A program made the translations under genes and the position numbers. A model generated the notes under the pieces. It had not been told where the DNA came from. It did no database searches and saw only the letters and a list, made by a program, of their open reading frames with translations. Shown in pieces: positions 49,643 through 60,108 of a stretch of DNA of 64,000 nt. The stretch is taken from positions 727,001 to 791,000 of the forward strand of contig JAQFVV010000073.1 in NCBI GenBank assembly GCA_028023455.1. The letters run 5' to 3'. Source of the DNA: Epiperipatus broadwayi (taxonomy: Eukaryota; Onychophora; Udeonychophora; Euonychophora; Peripatidae). Positions within the stretch are counted from its first letter, which is position 1. Each line of letters starts with the position of its first letter.

Positions 49643-49714
49643 GCATTGGTGGTCTAGTGGTTAGCATAGCTGCCTTTCAAACAGCCAGCCTGGGTTTGCT
49701 TCCCAGTCAATGCA
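49643..49714 (+). repeat. tRNA-like sequence (SINE head), copy 1
   Basis: A 72-nt cloverleaf-like sequence: acceptor GCATTGG with TCAATGC, D-arm region GGTCTAGTGGTTAGCA, anticodon loop CTTTCAA, T-arm CTGGG/CCCAG with loop TTTGCTT. The loop has C where tRNAs have A58, a change shared with the copy at 63191-63261. Both copies are preceded by GTTAA and followed by TTGACACAT, so this is a dispersed tRNA-derived repeat rather than a tRNA gene. Confidence 0.6.
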
Positions 49715-49719
49715 CTTGA

Positions 49720-50365
49720 CACATGAAAAAAAAAAAAGAAATGTCTTATTTAATATCTATATTTTATTTCATTAGTGTTATTTTAAAAAAATTCAAAAAA
49801 ATTCAAAAACTAATTTAAATTTTTACTATTACTGACTATGTGTTCGCTGATAATTAGAATTTACACTAATAAATAAAATATAAATATTATAACATGTAAA
49901 CAGCAATGTTTATATGTTTTTTTTATGATTAGATTAATACACTATTCAAACCTACTCACTTACCATGCTTATAAAGACATTTAATATATATTTTTTATAT
50001 ATTTGGATTAATAAGTTGAGATCTGCATTAATGAATATGATATGACATTTCACAATTCTATTTTTTTATTTATATATCAATAAGTTGACATAGCACAAAT
50101 AATAATAAAAAAGTGTAGTGAGTATTGTAATTAATTTTTGCACATTTTTTTTTTTTTTTTTAAATAACACTAAAAAAAATGTAAATATTAAATACCACAA
50201 ATATTATTGCATGCCCCCAAAACTGTATATTTATCAAAAATATTGGGTGCAGAGTTGGTTGACAAGAAACTGCACAAGTACCTAATATTGTTTTGCTAGT
50301 TGAGTGATTATTTACTGTTTATCTAAAATGGTCACATGATACTTCACAAATATATATATATATAT
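49720..50365. other. Gene-free AT-rich stretch
   Basis: Nothing recognised besides poly-T and TA runs. Confidence 0.45.
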
Positions 50366-50369
50366 ATAT

Positions 50370-50601
50370 TATAATAATATTACAAATCAATGTCTGTATT
50401 TCTTCAAAATAATATACGTAAATTTATAAATAAATATTTGAAAATACAGTACTTTTAAAAGTGATAGTTGACAAAGCTACAAGTTAGTTGAAAGCGCTTC
50501 TATGTGACAATTATACATATATTTTTTATAAACTTTTAAGTACTGTATTTTCAAATATTTATTTATAAATTTACAATATATATATATATATATATATATA
50601 T
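50370..50601. repeat. Folded PLE-A terminus
   Basis: 50380-50460 and 50530-50600 are inverted copies of the PLE-A 3' segment (AAATACAGTACTT against AAGTACTGTATTT; GTAAATTTATAAATAAATAT and its complement), flanking a hammerhead-like motif. TA arrays at both ends. Confidence 0.65.
50460..50512 (+). ncRNA. Hammerhead-like motif, PLE-A type (U3-A8 variant)
   Basis: Stem I GATAG before the core pairs over four bases with CTAT after the triplet. TTGACAA at 50468-50474, stem II AGCTA with TAGTT, GAAA at 50490-50493, GCGCTT with predicted cleavage after 50499. It is the best-preserved PLE-A motif. Confidence 0.5.
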
Positions 50602-50870
50602 TGTAACCGGACCCGCGTACAACCCTTTAATCACATCAGTTGTAACAATTTTCTGATGAGCATGCTGTAGGAAGGAACTATCAATTGACATTCCTAATGC
50701 AGATGTTAATGCCTCCTACAACAATATTTCCTGCTCATCAGAGAATGTAGTACCATAGAGACTGTGAACATCTAAACATTTATATGTTTGGTTTTCCAAA
50801 CAGTGCCATTAGAGTTCCGTCTTACTACAACCTGACTGGCCTGGGTCTAGTTATGTCAGACGTAGCTCAG
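50602..50870 (+). repeat. Left terminal inverted repeat
   Basis: Matches the reverse complement of 58030-58296. It contains an internal inverted repeat (CTGATGAGCA ... TGCTCATCAG, 50652-50744). Confidence 0.8.
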
Positions 50871-51054
50871 GAATGCATGAGATTCTCATGAACCAGTGCT
50901 ATAATTGGTGAGTGATGCGATAAAACAAACAAAACTGAACAAATGGATAACCAATTTAATTTTTAGTAACAAAAAAAATTTATTAAATAACAATTAATTT
51001 GCAATTTCTAACGAAATTCATTTCTATCCACATGATAACTCATTTTTATTTTAC

Positions 51055-51582
51055 TTATAAAAGAGTTAGAAGCAGTTCCTTTTTAACAATCTCAAATTTT
51101 GCTTCATCAGTAATAGGATATTCAATTTGTGATTCCTTTAAAATATCTTTGGTTGGAAATTCCAAAGTTTCCTCCTCATCCAATTTTTTAGGTTGAATTA
51201 TTTCCTTTATCAACTGGTTTAACTTTTCATTCTGATTTTTGAATGCTTCTTTAATTCGTTTTTCTATTCTTTGGTTTGCTTCTATTGCTTGCTTGTTATA
51301 TTCTTCTCTTTGTTTGATATCTTCTTCTCTTTGTTTATCCCATTTTTGGTTATATTCTTCTCTTTGTTTGATATCTTCTTCTCTTTGTTTATCCCATTTT
51401 TGGTTATATTCTTCTCTTTGTTTGATATCTTCTTCTCTTTGTTTATCCCATTTTTGGTTATCTTCTTCTCTTTGTTTATCCCATTTTTGGTTATATTCTT
51501 CTCTTTGTTTGATATCTTCTTCTCTTTGTTTGTCTCTTTCTTTTAGTCTGCTTTTTATAATTTCTATTATCTGAGCTATCAT
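51055..51582 (-). CDS. Coiled-coil repeat protein, left-arm copy (175 aa, N-terminus shifted)
   Basis: Mirror copy of 52366-52920. It opens at an MIAQIIEIIK start. The upstream MVNMEAQKTE codons are out of frame because this arm has one A fewer near 51590. Residues about 15-90 are Lys/Glu/Gln-rich repeats (KQREED, KQREEYNQKWD), followed by a non-repetitive tail (NEKLNQLIKEIIQPKKLDEE; FPTKDILKESQIEYP). Predicted to be helical and highly charged. Function unknown; a structural, Gag-like role is only a guess. The opposite-strand open frames over the same repeats are artefacts of the periodicity. Confidence 0.5.
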   Translation of the reverse strand: MIAQIIEIIKSRLKERDKQREEDIKQREEYNQKWDKQREEDNQKWDKQREEDIKQREEYNQKWDKQREEDIKQREEYNQKWDKQREEDIKQREEYNKQAIEANQRIEKRIKEAFKNQNEKLNQLIKEIIQPKKLDEEETLEFPTKDILKESQIEYPITDEAKFEIVKKELLLTLL

Positions 51583-52365
51583 AGCTATTTTTCTGTTTTT
51601 TGAGCCTCCATGTTTACCATTTCTCCTTTGTTTTCTGAATCAGTAAGCTTCTCTCTCCATCCACACCATGACCTTACTCCATCTTCTTTGAAATGCCTGT
51701 TTCATTCTTTATGCCATTCATTTTGTGTTTTTCTTTTAGACTTTTATTTTTCCATCCTTCCTGAACAAATTACATCACTACATCATATGCACTGTTCATA
51801 TCACAGAATCGTGATCTGATTATACCTATGAGTAGGCTAGCTAGATCGGACCTCACAATAGGGTGGTAAATTAACCGGCCTATGCCAGATAAGGCCTCAC
51901 AGTAAGGTGACAATGTAATAGGTGCCTATGGTTAGGCTAGCTGGATAAAGCCTAAACAGTTGGAAGCCAAATGTAATAGGTGCCTATGGTTAGGCTAGCT
52001 GGATAAAGCTTCACAGTTGGGTGACAAATGTGAGGCTTTATCCAGCTAGCCTAACCATAGGCACCTATTACATTGTCACCTTACTGTGAGGCCTTATCTG
52101 GCATAGGCCAGTTAATTTGCCACCCTATTGTGAGGTCTGATCTAGCTAGCCTACTCATAGGTATAAGCAGATCACAATTCTGTGATATGAACAGTGCATA
52201 TGATGTAGTGATGTAATTTGTTCAGGAAGGATGGAAAAATAAAAGTCTAAAAGAAAAACACAAAATGAATGGCATAAAGAATGAAACAGGCATTTCAAAG
52301 AAGATGGAGTAAGGTCATGGTGTGGATGGAGAGAGAAGCTTACTGATTCAGAAAACAAAGGAGAA

Positions 52366-52920
52366 ATGGTAAACATGGAGGCTCAAAAAACAGAAAAAAT
52401 AGCTATGATAGCTCAGATAATAGAAATTATAAAAGCAGACCAAAAGAAAAGAGACAAACAAAGAGAAGAAGATATCAAACAAAGAGAAGAATATAACCAA
52501 AAATGGGATAAACAAAGAGAAGAAGATATCAAACAAAGAGAAGAAGATATCAAACAAAGAGAAGAATATAACCAAAAATGGGATAAACAAAGAGAAGAAG
52601 ATATCAAACAAAGAGAAGAATATAACCAAAAATGGGATAAACAAAGAGAAGAAGATATCAAACAAAGAGAAGAATATAACAAGCAAGCAATAGAAGCAAA
52701 CCAAAGAATAGAAAAAAGAATTAAAGAAGCATTCAAAAATCAGAATGAAAAGTTAAACCAGTTGATAAAGGAAATAATTCAACCTAAAAAATTGGATGAG
52801 GAGGAAACTTTGGAATTTCCAACCAAAGATATTTTAAAGAAATCACAAATTGAATATCCTATTACTGATGAAGCAAAATTTGAGATTGTTAAAAAGGAAC
52901 TGCTTCTAACTCTTTTATAA
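52366..52920 (+). CDS. Coiled-coil repeat protein, right-arm copy (184 aa)
   Basis: Complete frame from an ATG at 52366 (second ATG four codons on) to TAA at 52918. Residues 1-30 are MVNMEAQKTEK plus an isoleucine-rich helix. Residues about 31-105 are tandem 6- and 11-residue units based on KQREED and KQREEYNQKWD, and 110-184 form a unique charged tail. No signal peptide, membrane segment, zinc knuckle or catalytic motif. Identity with the left-arm copy is very high in the tail, but the repeat units are arranged differently. The leader (52150-52365) lacks obvious promoter motifs. It may be the N-terminal (Gag-like) part of a larger lost polyprotein or a foldback-element protein; not recognised. 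Confidence 0.55.
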   Translation: MVNMEAQKTEKIAMIAQIIEIIKADQKKRDKQREEDIKQREEYNQKWDKQREEDIKQREEDIKQREEYNQKWDKQREEDIKQREEYNQKWDKQREEDIKQREEYNKQAIEANQRIEKRIKEAFKNQNEKLNQLIKEIIQPKKLDEEETLEFPTKDILKKSQIEYPITDEAKFEIVKKELLLTLL

Positions 52921-53339
52921 GTAAAATAAAAATGAGTTATCATGTGGATAGAAATGAATTTCGTTAGAAATTGCAAATTAATTGTTATATAATAAATTTT
53001 TTGTTACTAAAAATTAAATTGGTTATCCAGTTGTTCAGTTTTGTTTGTTTTATCGCATCACTCACCAATTATAGCACTGGTTCATGAGAATCTCATGCAT
53101 TCCTGAGCTACGTCTGACATAACTCAGAAGGCATGAGATTCTCATGAACTAGTGCTATAATTGGGAGTGATGCGATAAATAAACAAAACTGGATAACTGG
53201 ATAACTAATTTAATTTTTTGTAACAAAAAATATTTATTAAATAACAATTAGTTTGCAATTTCTAACGAAATTCACTTCTATCCACATGATAACTCATTTT
53301 TATTTTACTTATAAAAGAGTTAGAAGCAGTTCTTTTTTT

Positions 53340-53985
53340 TTTATCAATAGTTCATTTACAAATTCAATTATGAGAAAAAGCTTGGAAATAGTCAATTCAA
53401 TAATAGTTCATTTTGAATTCATTTATTAGAAGAAGCTTGGAAACATTCTAATTCAACAATGGTTCATTTTGAATTCATTTATGAGAAAAAGGTTGGAAAT
53501 ATTCTAATTCAACAATAATTCATTTTGAATCCATTTATGAGAAGAAGCTTGGAAATATTCTAATTCAACAATAATTCATTTTGAATCCATTTATGAGAAG
53601 AAGTTTGGAAATATTCTAATTTAACAATAATTCATTTTGAATCCATTTATGAGAAGAAGCTTGGAAATATTCTAATTCAACAATAGTTCATTTTAAATTC
53701 ATTTATGAGAAGAAGTTTGGAAATATTCTAATTTAACAATAATTCATTTTGAATCCATTTATGAGAAGAAGCTTGGAAATATTCTAATTCAACAATAGTT
53801 CATTTTGAATTCATTTATGAGAAGAAGCTTGGAAATATTCTAATTCAACAATAATTCATTTTGAATCCATTTATGAGAAGAAGTTTGGAAATATTCTAAT
53901 TTAACAATAATTCATTTTGAATCCATTTATGAGAAGAAGCTTAAAAATATTCTAATTCAACAATAGTTCATTTTGTTATTTTATG
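53340..53985 (+). repeat. 56-bp tandem repeats, left arm B
   Basis: About 11 head-to-tail copies of a 56-bp unit containing TTCATTTTGAATCCATTTAT and GAGAAGAAGCTTGGAAATAT, with alternating sub-variants (AAGCTTGG/AAGTTTGG). Confidence 0.9.
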
Positions 53986-53989
53986 AATT

Positions 53990-54710
53990 ATTACCGATTG
54001 GTAAACATTTAAACTCAGCGATTCTTGGCTTGTGGAGTATTCATCATTTGGTAATTAAAGCATTTATAATTTAGTCAAATATAAAAGTATATTCTTATAC
54101 ATAAACTCTGTTACATTATAAGAAGCTTAGAAGCAGTCAAGTATTTATGATTTATAGAGCATTTCATCATTTTATGAATTATTACCGATTGGTAGACATT
54201 TGAACTCAGCAATTCTTGGTTTGTAGAGCGTTTATCATTTGATAATTGAGGCATTTATAATTTAGCCAAATATAAAAGTATATTCTTATACATAAACTCT
54301 GTTACATTATAAGAAGCTTAGAAGCAGTCAGGTATTTATGATTTATAGAGCATTTCATCATTTTATGAATTATTACCGATTGGTAGACATTTGAACTCAG
54401 CAATTCTTGGTTTGTAGAGCATTTATCATTTGATAATTGAGGCATTTATAATTTAGCCAAATATAGAAGTATATTCTTACACATAAACTCTGTTACATTA
54501 TAAGAAGCTTAGAAGCAGTCAAGTATTTATGATTTATACAGCATTTCATCATTTTATTAATTATTACCAATTGGTAGACATTTGAACTCAGCAATTCTTG
54601 GTTTGTAGAGCATTTATCATTTGATAATTGAGGCATTTATAATTTAGCCAAATATAAAACTATATTCATATACATAAACTCTGTTTGGCTTGTGGAGCAT
54701 TTATCATTTA
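53990..54710 (+). repeat. 191-bp tandem repeats, left arm B
   Basis: TTACCGATTGG-type landmarks at 53991, 54182, 54373 and 54564 give a 191-bp period over nearly four units. Confidence 0.9.
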
Positions 54711-55020
54711 GTAATTAAAGCATTTCTAATTTATATAGTAAATACGTTCAAATATTTTTATAAATAAATTTGCGTATAACCATTTCATAACTTTATTTTA
54801 TAACGTATGATAAACATGTTTTAATATTTTACAAAATAAACTCTATGTAATTATTTCATAACTTCACTTTATAATGTATGGTAAAGATGTCTTAATACTT
54901 TATTAAACAAAATGTATGCAACCGTTTCATAACTTCACTTTATAACATATGATAAAAATATTTTAATATTTTATAAAAATAATTTTTATGTAGATATTTC
55001 ATGATATCAATTTATAATTC
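54711..55020 (+). repeat. Short degenerate repeats, left arm B
   Basis: Three or four copies of a unit of about 65 bp with CATAACTTCACTTTATAA and ATGATAAA-type phrases (54780-55000), mirrored at 55760-56030. Confidence 0.6.
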
Positions 55021-55215
55021 ATGGTAAAGATGTCTAAACATTCTTATAACATAATTACCTTCCAGTTTTGCAGTCCATTTTACTCAAAAGAAGGCGGGTT
55101 ATTTCATCAATGGAAAGTCATGGCACAGCGTGGAGAGAGTGAAGCTGCTAAATTACCCCATGGTTATTATAATTCCTCTAGCAAAGTTTTCTTTTCCATT
55201 TTCACGTTTAGTTAA
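55021..55215 (+). CDS. Small open frame in arm B (64 aa)
   Basis: MVKMSKHSYN... to a TAA at 55213. It has a near-identical counterpart on the other arm (55751-55557). Because the arms are duplicates, conservation is not independent evidence of coding. No domain recognised. Confidence 0.2.
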   Translation: MVKMSKHSYNIITFQFCSPFYSKEGGLFHQWKVMAQRGESEAAKLPHGYYNSSSKVFFSIFTFS

Positions 55216-55556
55216 AGCTATATTTTAATTTGTCAAAAGGATTAAGTAATACACTTTCTTTTTTAAAAAAAAAATTCAATATGTTCTGCTTCTCTGTGTA
55301 AGACGAAAGTTCTTTTCTTCTCACAACATGCCTAATTTGAATACTGCCTCAGTTTAACTCAAGTATCTTTTTTCTTTCTTTTTAATGATTGGATAATTAA
55401 TTTCTTTTTTTTTTATTGAGACAGATAAAAAAAAAAAAAGTAAAATAAGACGATATAACATTTTATTCAAATTCATCAATCTCAAAATTAAAAATATGAT
55501 TTTTTTTTTAAAAGAAAGTGTATTACTTAATCCTTTTGACAAATTAAAATATAGCT

Positions 55557-55751
55557 TTAACTAAACGTGAAAATGGAAAAGAAAACTTTGCTAGAGGAAT
55601 TATAATAACAATGGGGTAATTTAGCGGCTTCACTCTCTCCACGCTGTGCCATGACTTTCCATTGATGAAATAACATGCCTTCTTTTGAGTAAAATGGACT
55701 GCAAAACTGGAAGGTAATTATGTTATAAGAATGTTTAGACATCTTTACCAT
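55557..55751 (-). CDS. Mirror copy of the 64-aa frame
   Basis: Two residues differ from the copy at 55021-55215 and the frame stays open. Unrecognised. Confidence 0.2.
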   Translation of the reverse strand: MVKMSKHSYNIITFQFCSPFYSKEGMLFHQWKVMAQRGESEAAKLPHCYYNSSSKVFFSIFTFS

Positions 55752-56159
55752 GAATTATAAATTGATATCATGAAATATCTACATAAAAATTATTTTTATA
55801 AAATATTAAAATATTTTTATCATATGTTATAAAGTGAAGTTATGAAACGGTTGCATACATTTTGTTTAATAAAGTATTAAGACATCTTTACCATACGTTA
55901 TAAAGTGAAGTTATGAAATAATTACATAGAGTTTATTTTGTAAAATATTAAAACATGTTTATCATACGTTATAAAATGAAGTTATGAAATGGTTATACGC
56001 AAATTTATTTATAAAAATATTTGAACGTATTTACTATATAAATTAGAAATGCTTTAATTACTAAATGATAAATGCTCCACAAGCCAAACAGAGTTTATGT
56101 ATATGAATATAGTTTTTTATTTGGCTAAATTATAAATGCCTCAATTATCAAATGATAAA

Positions 56160-57175
56160 TGCTCTACAAACCAAGAATTGCTGAGTTCAAATGTCTACCA
56201 ATCGGTAATAATTAATAAAATGATGAAATGCTGTATAAATCATAAATACTTGACTGCTTCTAAGCTTCTTATAATGTAACAGAGTTTATGTGTAAGAATA
56301 TACTTCTATATTTGGCTAAATTATAAATGCCTCAATTATCAAATGATAAATGCTCTACAAACCAAGAATTGCTGAGTTCAAATGTCTACCAATCGGTAAT
56401 AATTCATAAAATGATGAAATGCTCTATAAATCATAAATACTTGACTGCTTCTAAGCTTCTTATAATGTAACAGAGTTTATATGTAAGAATATACTTTTAT
56501 ATTTGGCTAAATTATAAATGCCTCAATTATCAAATGATAAATGCTCTACAAACCAAGAATTTCTGAGTTCAAATGTCTACCAATCGGTAATAATTCATAA
56601 AATGATGAAATGCTCTATAAATCATAAATACCTGACTGCTTCTAAGCTTCTTATAATGTAACAGAGTTTATGTATAAGAATATACTTTTATATTTGGCTA
56701 AATTATAAATGCCTCAATTATCAAATGATAAATGCTCTACAAACCAAGAATTGCTGAGTTCAAATGTCTACCAATCGGTAATAATTCATAAAATGATGAA
56801 ATGCTCTATAAATCATAAATACCTGACTGCTTCTAAGCTTCTTATAATGTAACAGAGTTTATGTATAAGAATATACTTTTATATTTGGCTAAATTATAAA
56901 TGCCTCAATTATCAAATGATAAATGCTCTACAAACCAAGAATTGCTTAGTTCAAATGTCTATCAATCGGTAATAATTCATAAAATGATGAAATGCTCTAT
57001 AAATCATAAATACCTGACTGCTTCTAAGCTTCTTATAATGTAACAGAGTTTATGTATAAGAATATACTTTTATATTTGACTAAATTATAAATGCTTTAAT
57101 TACCAAATGATGAATACTCCACAAGCCAAGAATCGCTGAGTTTAAATGTTTACCAATCGGTAATAATTCATAAAA
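56160..57175 (-). repeat. 191-bp tandem repeats, right arm B
   Basis: Six units (CCAATCGGTAATAATT landmarks spaced 190-192 bp from about 56200 to 57155), against about four in the left arm. Confidence 0.9.
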
Positions 57176-57177
57176 TA

Positions 57178-57805
57178 ACAAAATGAACTATTGTTGAATT
57201 AGAATTTTTCCAAGCTTCTTCTCATAAATGGATTCAAAATGAATTATTGTTAAATTAGAATATTTCCAAACTTCTTCTCATAAATGGATTCAAAATGAAT
57301 TATTGTTGAATTAGAATATTTCCAAGCTTCTTCTCATAAATGAATTCAAAATGAACTATTGTTGAATTAGAATATTTCCAAGCTTCTTCTCATAAATGGA
57401 TTCAAAATGAATTATTGTTAAATTAGAATATTTCCAAACTTCTTCTCATAAATGAATTCAAAATGAACTATTGTTGAATTAGAATATTTCCAAGCTTCTT
57501 CTCATAAATGGATTCAAAATGAATTATTGTTAAATTAGAATATTTCCAAACTTCTTCTCATAAATGGATTCAAAATGAATTATTGTTGAATTAGAATATT
57601 TCCAAGCTTCTTCTCATAAATGGATTCAAAATGAATTATTGTTGAATTAGAATATTTCCAAGCTTTTTCTCGTAAATGAATTCAAAATGAACCATTGTTG
57701 AATTAGAATGTTTCCAAGCTTCTTCTAATAAATGAATTCAAAATGAACTATTATTGAATTGACTATTTCCAAGCTTTTTCTCATAATTGAATTTGTAAAT
57801 GAACT
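57178..57805 (-). repeat. 56-bp tandem repeats, right arm B
   Basis: About 11 units mirroring 53340-53985, in the same order of AAGCTT/AAACTT variants read from the other strand. Confidence 0.9.
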
Positions 57806-58029
57806 ATTGATAAAAAAAAAAGAACTGCTTCTAACTCTTTTATAAGTAAAATAAAAATGAGTTATCATGTGGATAGAAGTGAATTTTGTTAGAAATTGCA
57901 AACTAATTGTTATTTAATAAATATTTTTTGTTACAAAAAATTAAATTAGTTATCCAGTTATCCAGTTTTGTTTATTTATCGCATCACTCACCAATTATAG
58001 CACTAGTTCATGAGAATCTCATGCCTTCT

Positions 58030-58296
58030 GAGCTACGTCTGACATAACTAGACCTTGGCAAGTCAGGTTGTAATGAGACGGAACTCTAATGGCGCTGTTT
58101 GGAAAACCAAACATATAAATGTTTAGATGTTCACAGTCTCTATGGTACTACATCCTCTGATGAGCAGGAAATATTGTTGTAGGAGGCATTAACATCTGCA
58201 TTAGGAATGTCAATTGATAGTTCCTTCCTACAGCATGCTCATCAGAAAATTGTTACAACTGATGTAATAAAAGGGTTGTACGCGGGTCCGGTTACA
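58030..58296 (-). repeat. Right terminal inverted repeat
   Basis: Reverse complement of 50602-50870 with few mismatches, ending GGTTACA next to (AT)n. Confidence 0.8.
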
Positions 58297-58317
58297 ATAT
58301 ATATATGTTAACAAATA

Positions 58318-58885
58318 ACATGACTGTGTGCAAGATGAGAAATGATATTCCAGTTCAGCATTCACAATATGAGGTTTATCAAAATGTTTATTTTCCTCAG
58401 TATTGTTACTTGTTAATTTTAAGTTAATATTGGATAAAAAGAGAGGTTTCCACATAGCTGGAATACGTTGTGCTTCATCAGTTCTATTTAAACCAGTAGG
58501 TCTCTTTAATATTTCAATTGACTCTCTCATGGTTCTTAAATCATATCTTTCCAAATTAGCAAGTATTTTTGTATTGTCAAAATTAGGTTTGTGACCAGTT
58601 TCTAAATAATGGGAAGTAAAAACTGATGTGCTAATTTTTTTGTTGAAAAGCATTTTTATGTTCCTTAATTCTGACATTAATTCATCTATTAGACTGACCC
58701 ACATAGCCTCTTGAGCACTGGAAACATGGAATTTCATAAACTCCTTGGTGTTCCAAAAGTATTCTGTCTTTAGGTTTATACAAAAAATCACCATTTTTTT
58801 TTGCCAAAAGAAAAAGTGGTCTTTATATTAAAACAAGATAGTCTTCTACTGATTTTATCAGTAACCCCCCTAATGTAAGGCAAAA
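58318..58885 (-). pseudogene. Inverted partial PLE-B copy
   Basis: Minus-strand match to 59510-60080: linker, GIY-YIG endonuclease and C-terminus (SHYLETGHKPNFDN, RIPAMWKPLFLS). The GIY-YIG start is out of frame, as in the plus copy. It is joined head-to-head to the plus copy, and its 3' end was separated from its (TA)n tail by the 7.7-kb element. Confidence 0.8.
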
Positions 58886-58887
58886 CA

Positions 58888-60108
58888 TTGCCTTGAAAAT
58901 ACATTTTTTGTTTATAATTCTCAACTGTTTAAACAAATTAAAGGACTTTCTATGGGATCCCCACTGTCACCTGTCATTGCTGATCTTTTCATGGACAATT
59001 TTGAAAGTCAAGTATTATGTGTAGCTACTAAAAAACCTTCTATTTGGCTTAGATATGTGGATGATACTTTTGTCATATGGCCTCATGGAATTGATTCTTT
59101 AAATTCTTTTCTTGCTTTTATAAATAATTGGCATCCAAATATTAAATTTACTATGGAAGTGGAAAATAACAGATCACTTTCTTTTCTGGATGTTTTAATT
59201 GCAAGAAAATGTGATGAAACATTGTCAATATCAGTTTACAGAAAATCCACTCATACAAACAGATATCTTAATTTTAATTCTCATCATCATCCTGCACAAA
59301 TTTTTTCTGTAGCTAAAAATCTTTTCACTAGAGCTTATAATTTATCTGATAGAGAACATCTTTCTCAAGAAATAAAACTTACAAAAAGTATTCTGCTTTC
59401 TAATAATTATAATAAAAACATCATATGTAAGGCTTTATATAACATTAATACTAAAAAGAAAAAAGAGGATAGAATTGATAATTCCTCTTTTAATAGAGTA
59501 ATATTGCCTTACATTAGGGGGGAGGTTACTGATAAAATCAGTAGAAGACTATCTTGTTTTAATATAAAGACCCTTTTTCTACTGGCAAAAAAATTGGTGA
59601 TTTTTTGTATAATCCTAAAGACAGAATACTTTTGGAACACCAAGGAGTTTATGAAATTCCGTGTTTCCAGTGCTCAAGAGGCTACATGGGTCAGTCTAAT
59701 AGACGAATTAATGTCAGAATTAAGGAACATAAAAATGCTTTTCAACAAAAAATTAGCACATCAGTTTTTACTTCCCATTATTTAGAAACTGGTCACAAAC
59801 CTAATTTTGACAATACAAAAATACTTGCTAATTTGGAAAGATATGATTTAAGAACCATGAGAGAGTCAATTGAAATATTAAAGAGACCTACTGGTTTAAA
59901 TAGAACTGATGAAGCACAACGTATTCCAGCTATGTGGAAACCTCTCTTTTTATCCAATATTAACTTAAAATTAACAGGTAAAAATACTGAGGAAAATAAA
60001 CATTTTGATAAGCCTCATATTGTGAATGCTGAACTGGAATCTCATTTCTCATCTCGCACACAGTCACGTTATTTGTTAAGATCTAATGGTTTTTCTTTCA
60101 AAAGTTAA
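58888..60108 (+). pseudogene. Penelope-like element PLE-B: RT + GIY-YIG endonuclease (5'-truncated)
   Basis: Reverse transcriptase and GIY-YIG nuclease of a Penelope-type retroelement. Visible from the RT block NSQLFKQIKG through MGSPLSPVIA (58952), RYVDDTFVIW (catalytic YVDD at 59054-59065), SFLDVLIAR and VYRKSTHTNRYLNF. After a linker comes the nuclease: GVYEIPC (59644), GYMGQSNRRINVRIKEH and SHYLETGH. A one-base loss in the A7 run at 59587-59593 puts the nuclease in another frame (59605-60108). The 5' half of the RT is missing. The terminator at 60106-60108 is followed within 3 bp by a hammerhead-like motif. The clade is Penelope/Poseidon-like by GIY-YIG presence, not assigned further. Confidence 0.85.

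Larger units (their letters stand above)
50871..53122. repeat. Palindrome A
   Basis: The left arm to about 52015 and right arm from about 52030 are near-identical reverse complements. The left arm carries an extra tandem copy of GTAATAGGTGCCTATGGTTA (about 51915-52015) and one more repeat in its coding region layout, so the arms differ by small insertions. Confidence 0.8.
53125..58045. repeat. Palindrome B
   Basis: The left arm (to about 55275) and right arm (from about 55498) are reverse complements around a unique centre of about 220 bp. The right arm is longer by about two 191-bp units. Confidence 0.8.
50602..58296. mobile_element. 7.7-kb double-palindrome (foldback-type) element
   Basis: It begins TGTAACCGGACCCGCG and ends with the exact complement CGCGGGTCCGGTTACA, inside a (TA)n tract between PLE-A terminal sequence (left) and an inverted PLE-B copy (right). 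Within common inverted ends of about 265 bp there are two large palindromes side by side: A (50870-53122, centre near 52022) and B (53125-58045, centre near 55390). A shared segment of about 230 bp (CATGAGATTCTCATGAAC... to AGAAGCAGTT) starts and ends each palindrome, so it occurs four times. Arm A encodes a coiled-coil protein; arm B is mainly tandem repeats. No transposase, integrase or RT is visible. It recalls foldback elements with repeat-filled inverted arms, but I cannot assign a superfamily, and target duplication is unreadable in TA repeats. Confidence 0.75.

Noticed and set aside
49643-49714. Functional tRNA gene
   Set aside because: The T-loop lacks A58, the same change occurs in another copy with matching flanks outside the tRNA, and no T-run terminator follows.
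50649-50750. CTGATGAGCAG followed by GAAA in the 7.7-kb element ends (minus strand here; plus strand at 58156-58175)
   Set aside because: Only four bases separate CTGATGA from GAAA, so no stem II can form, and the position before the presumed cut is G instead of U. The CTGATGAGCA/TGCTCATCAG pairing explains the motif better.
51239-51574. Open frames rich in Leu/Ser/Phe opposite the coiled-coil genes (also 52348-52736)
   Set aside because: Shadows of the KQREE-type repeats read from the other strand.
53340-54710. CRISPR-like array
   Set aside because: Units are contiguous tandem repeats without unique spacers, in an animal-type genome.
50602-58296. Polinton/Maverick or complete LTR retrotransposon
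   Set aside because: No polymerase, integrase, protease, capsid or RT frame is present, and the ends are inverted rather than direct repeats.
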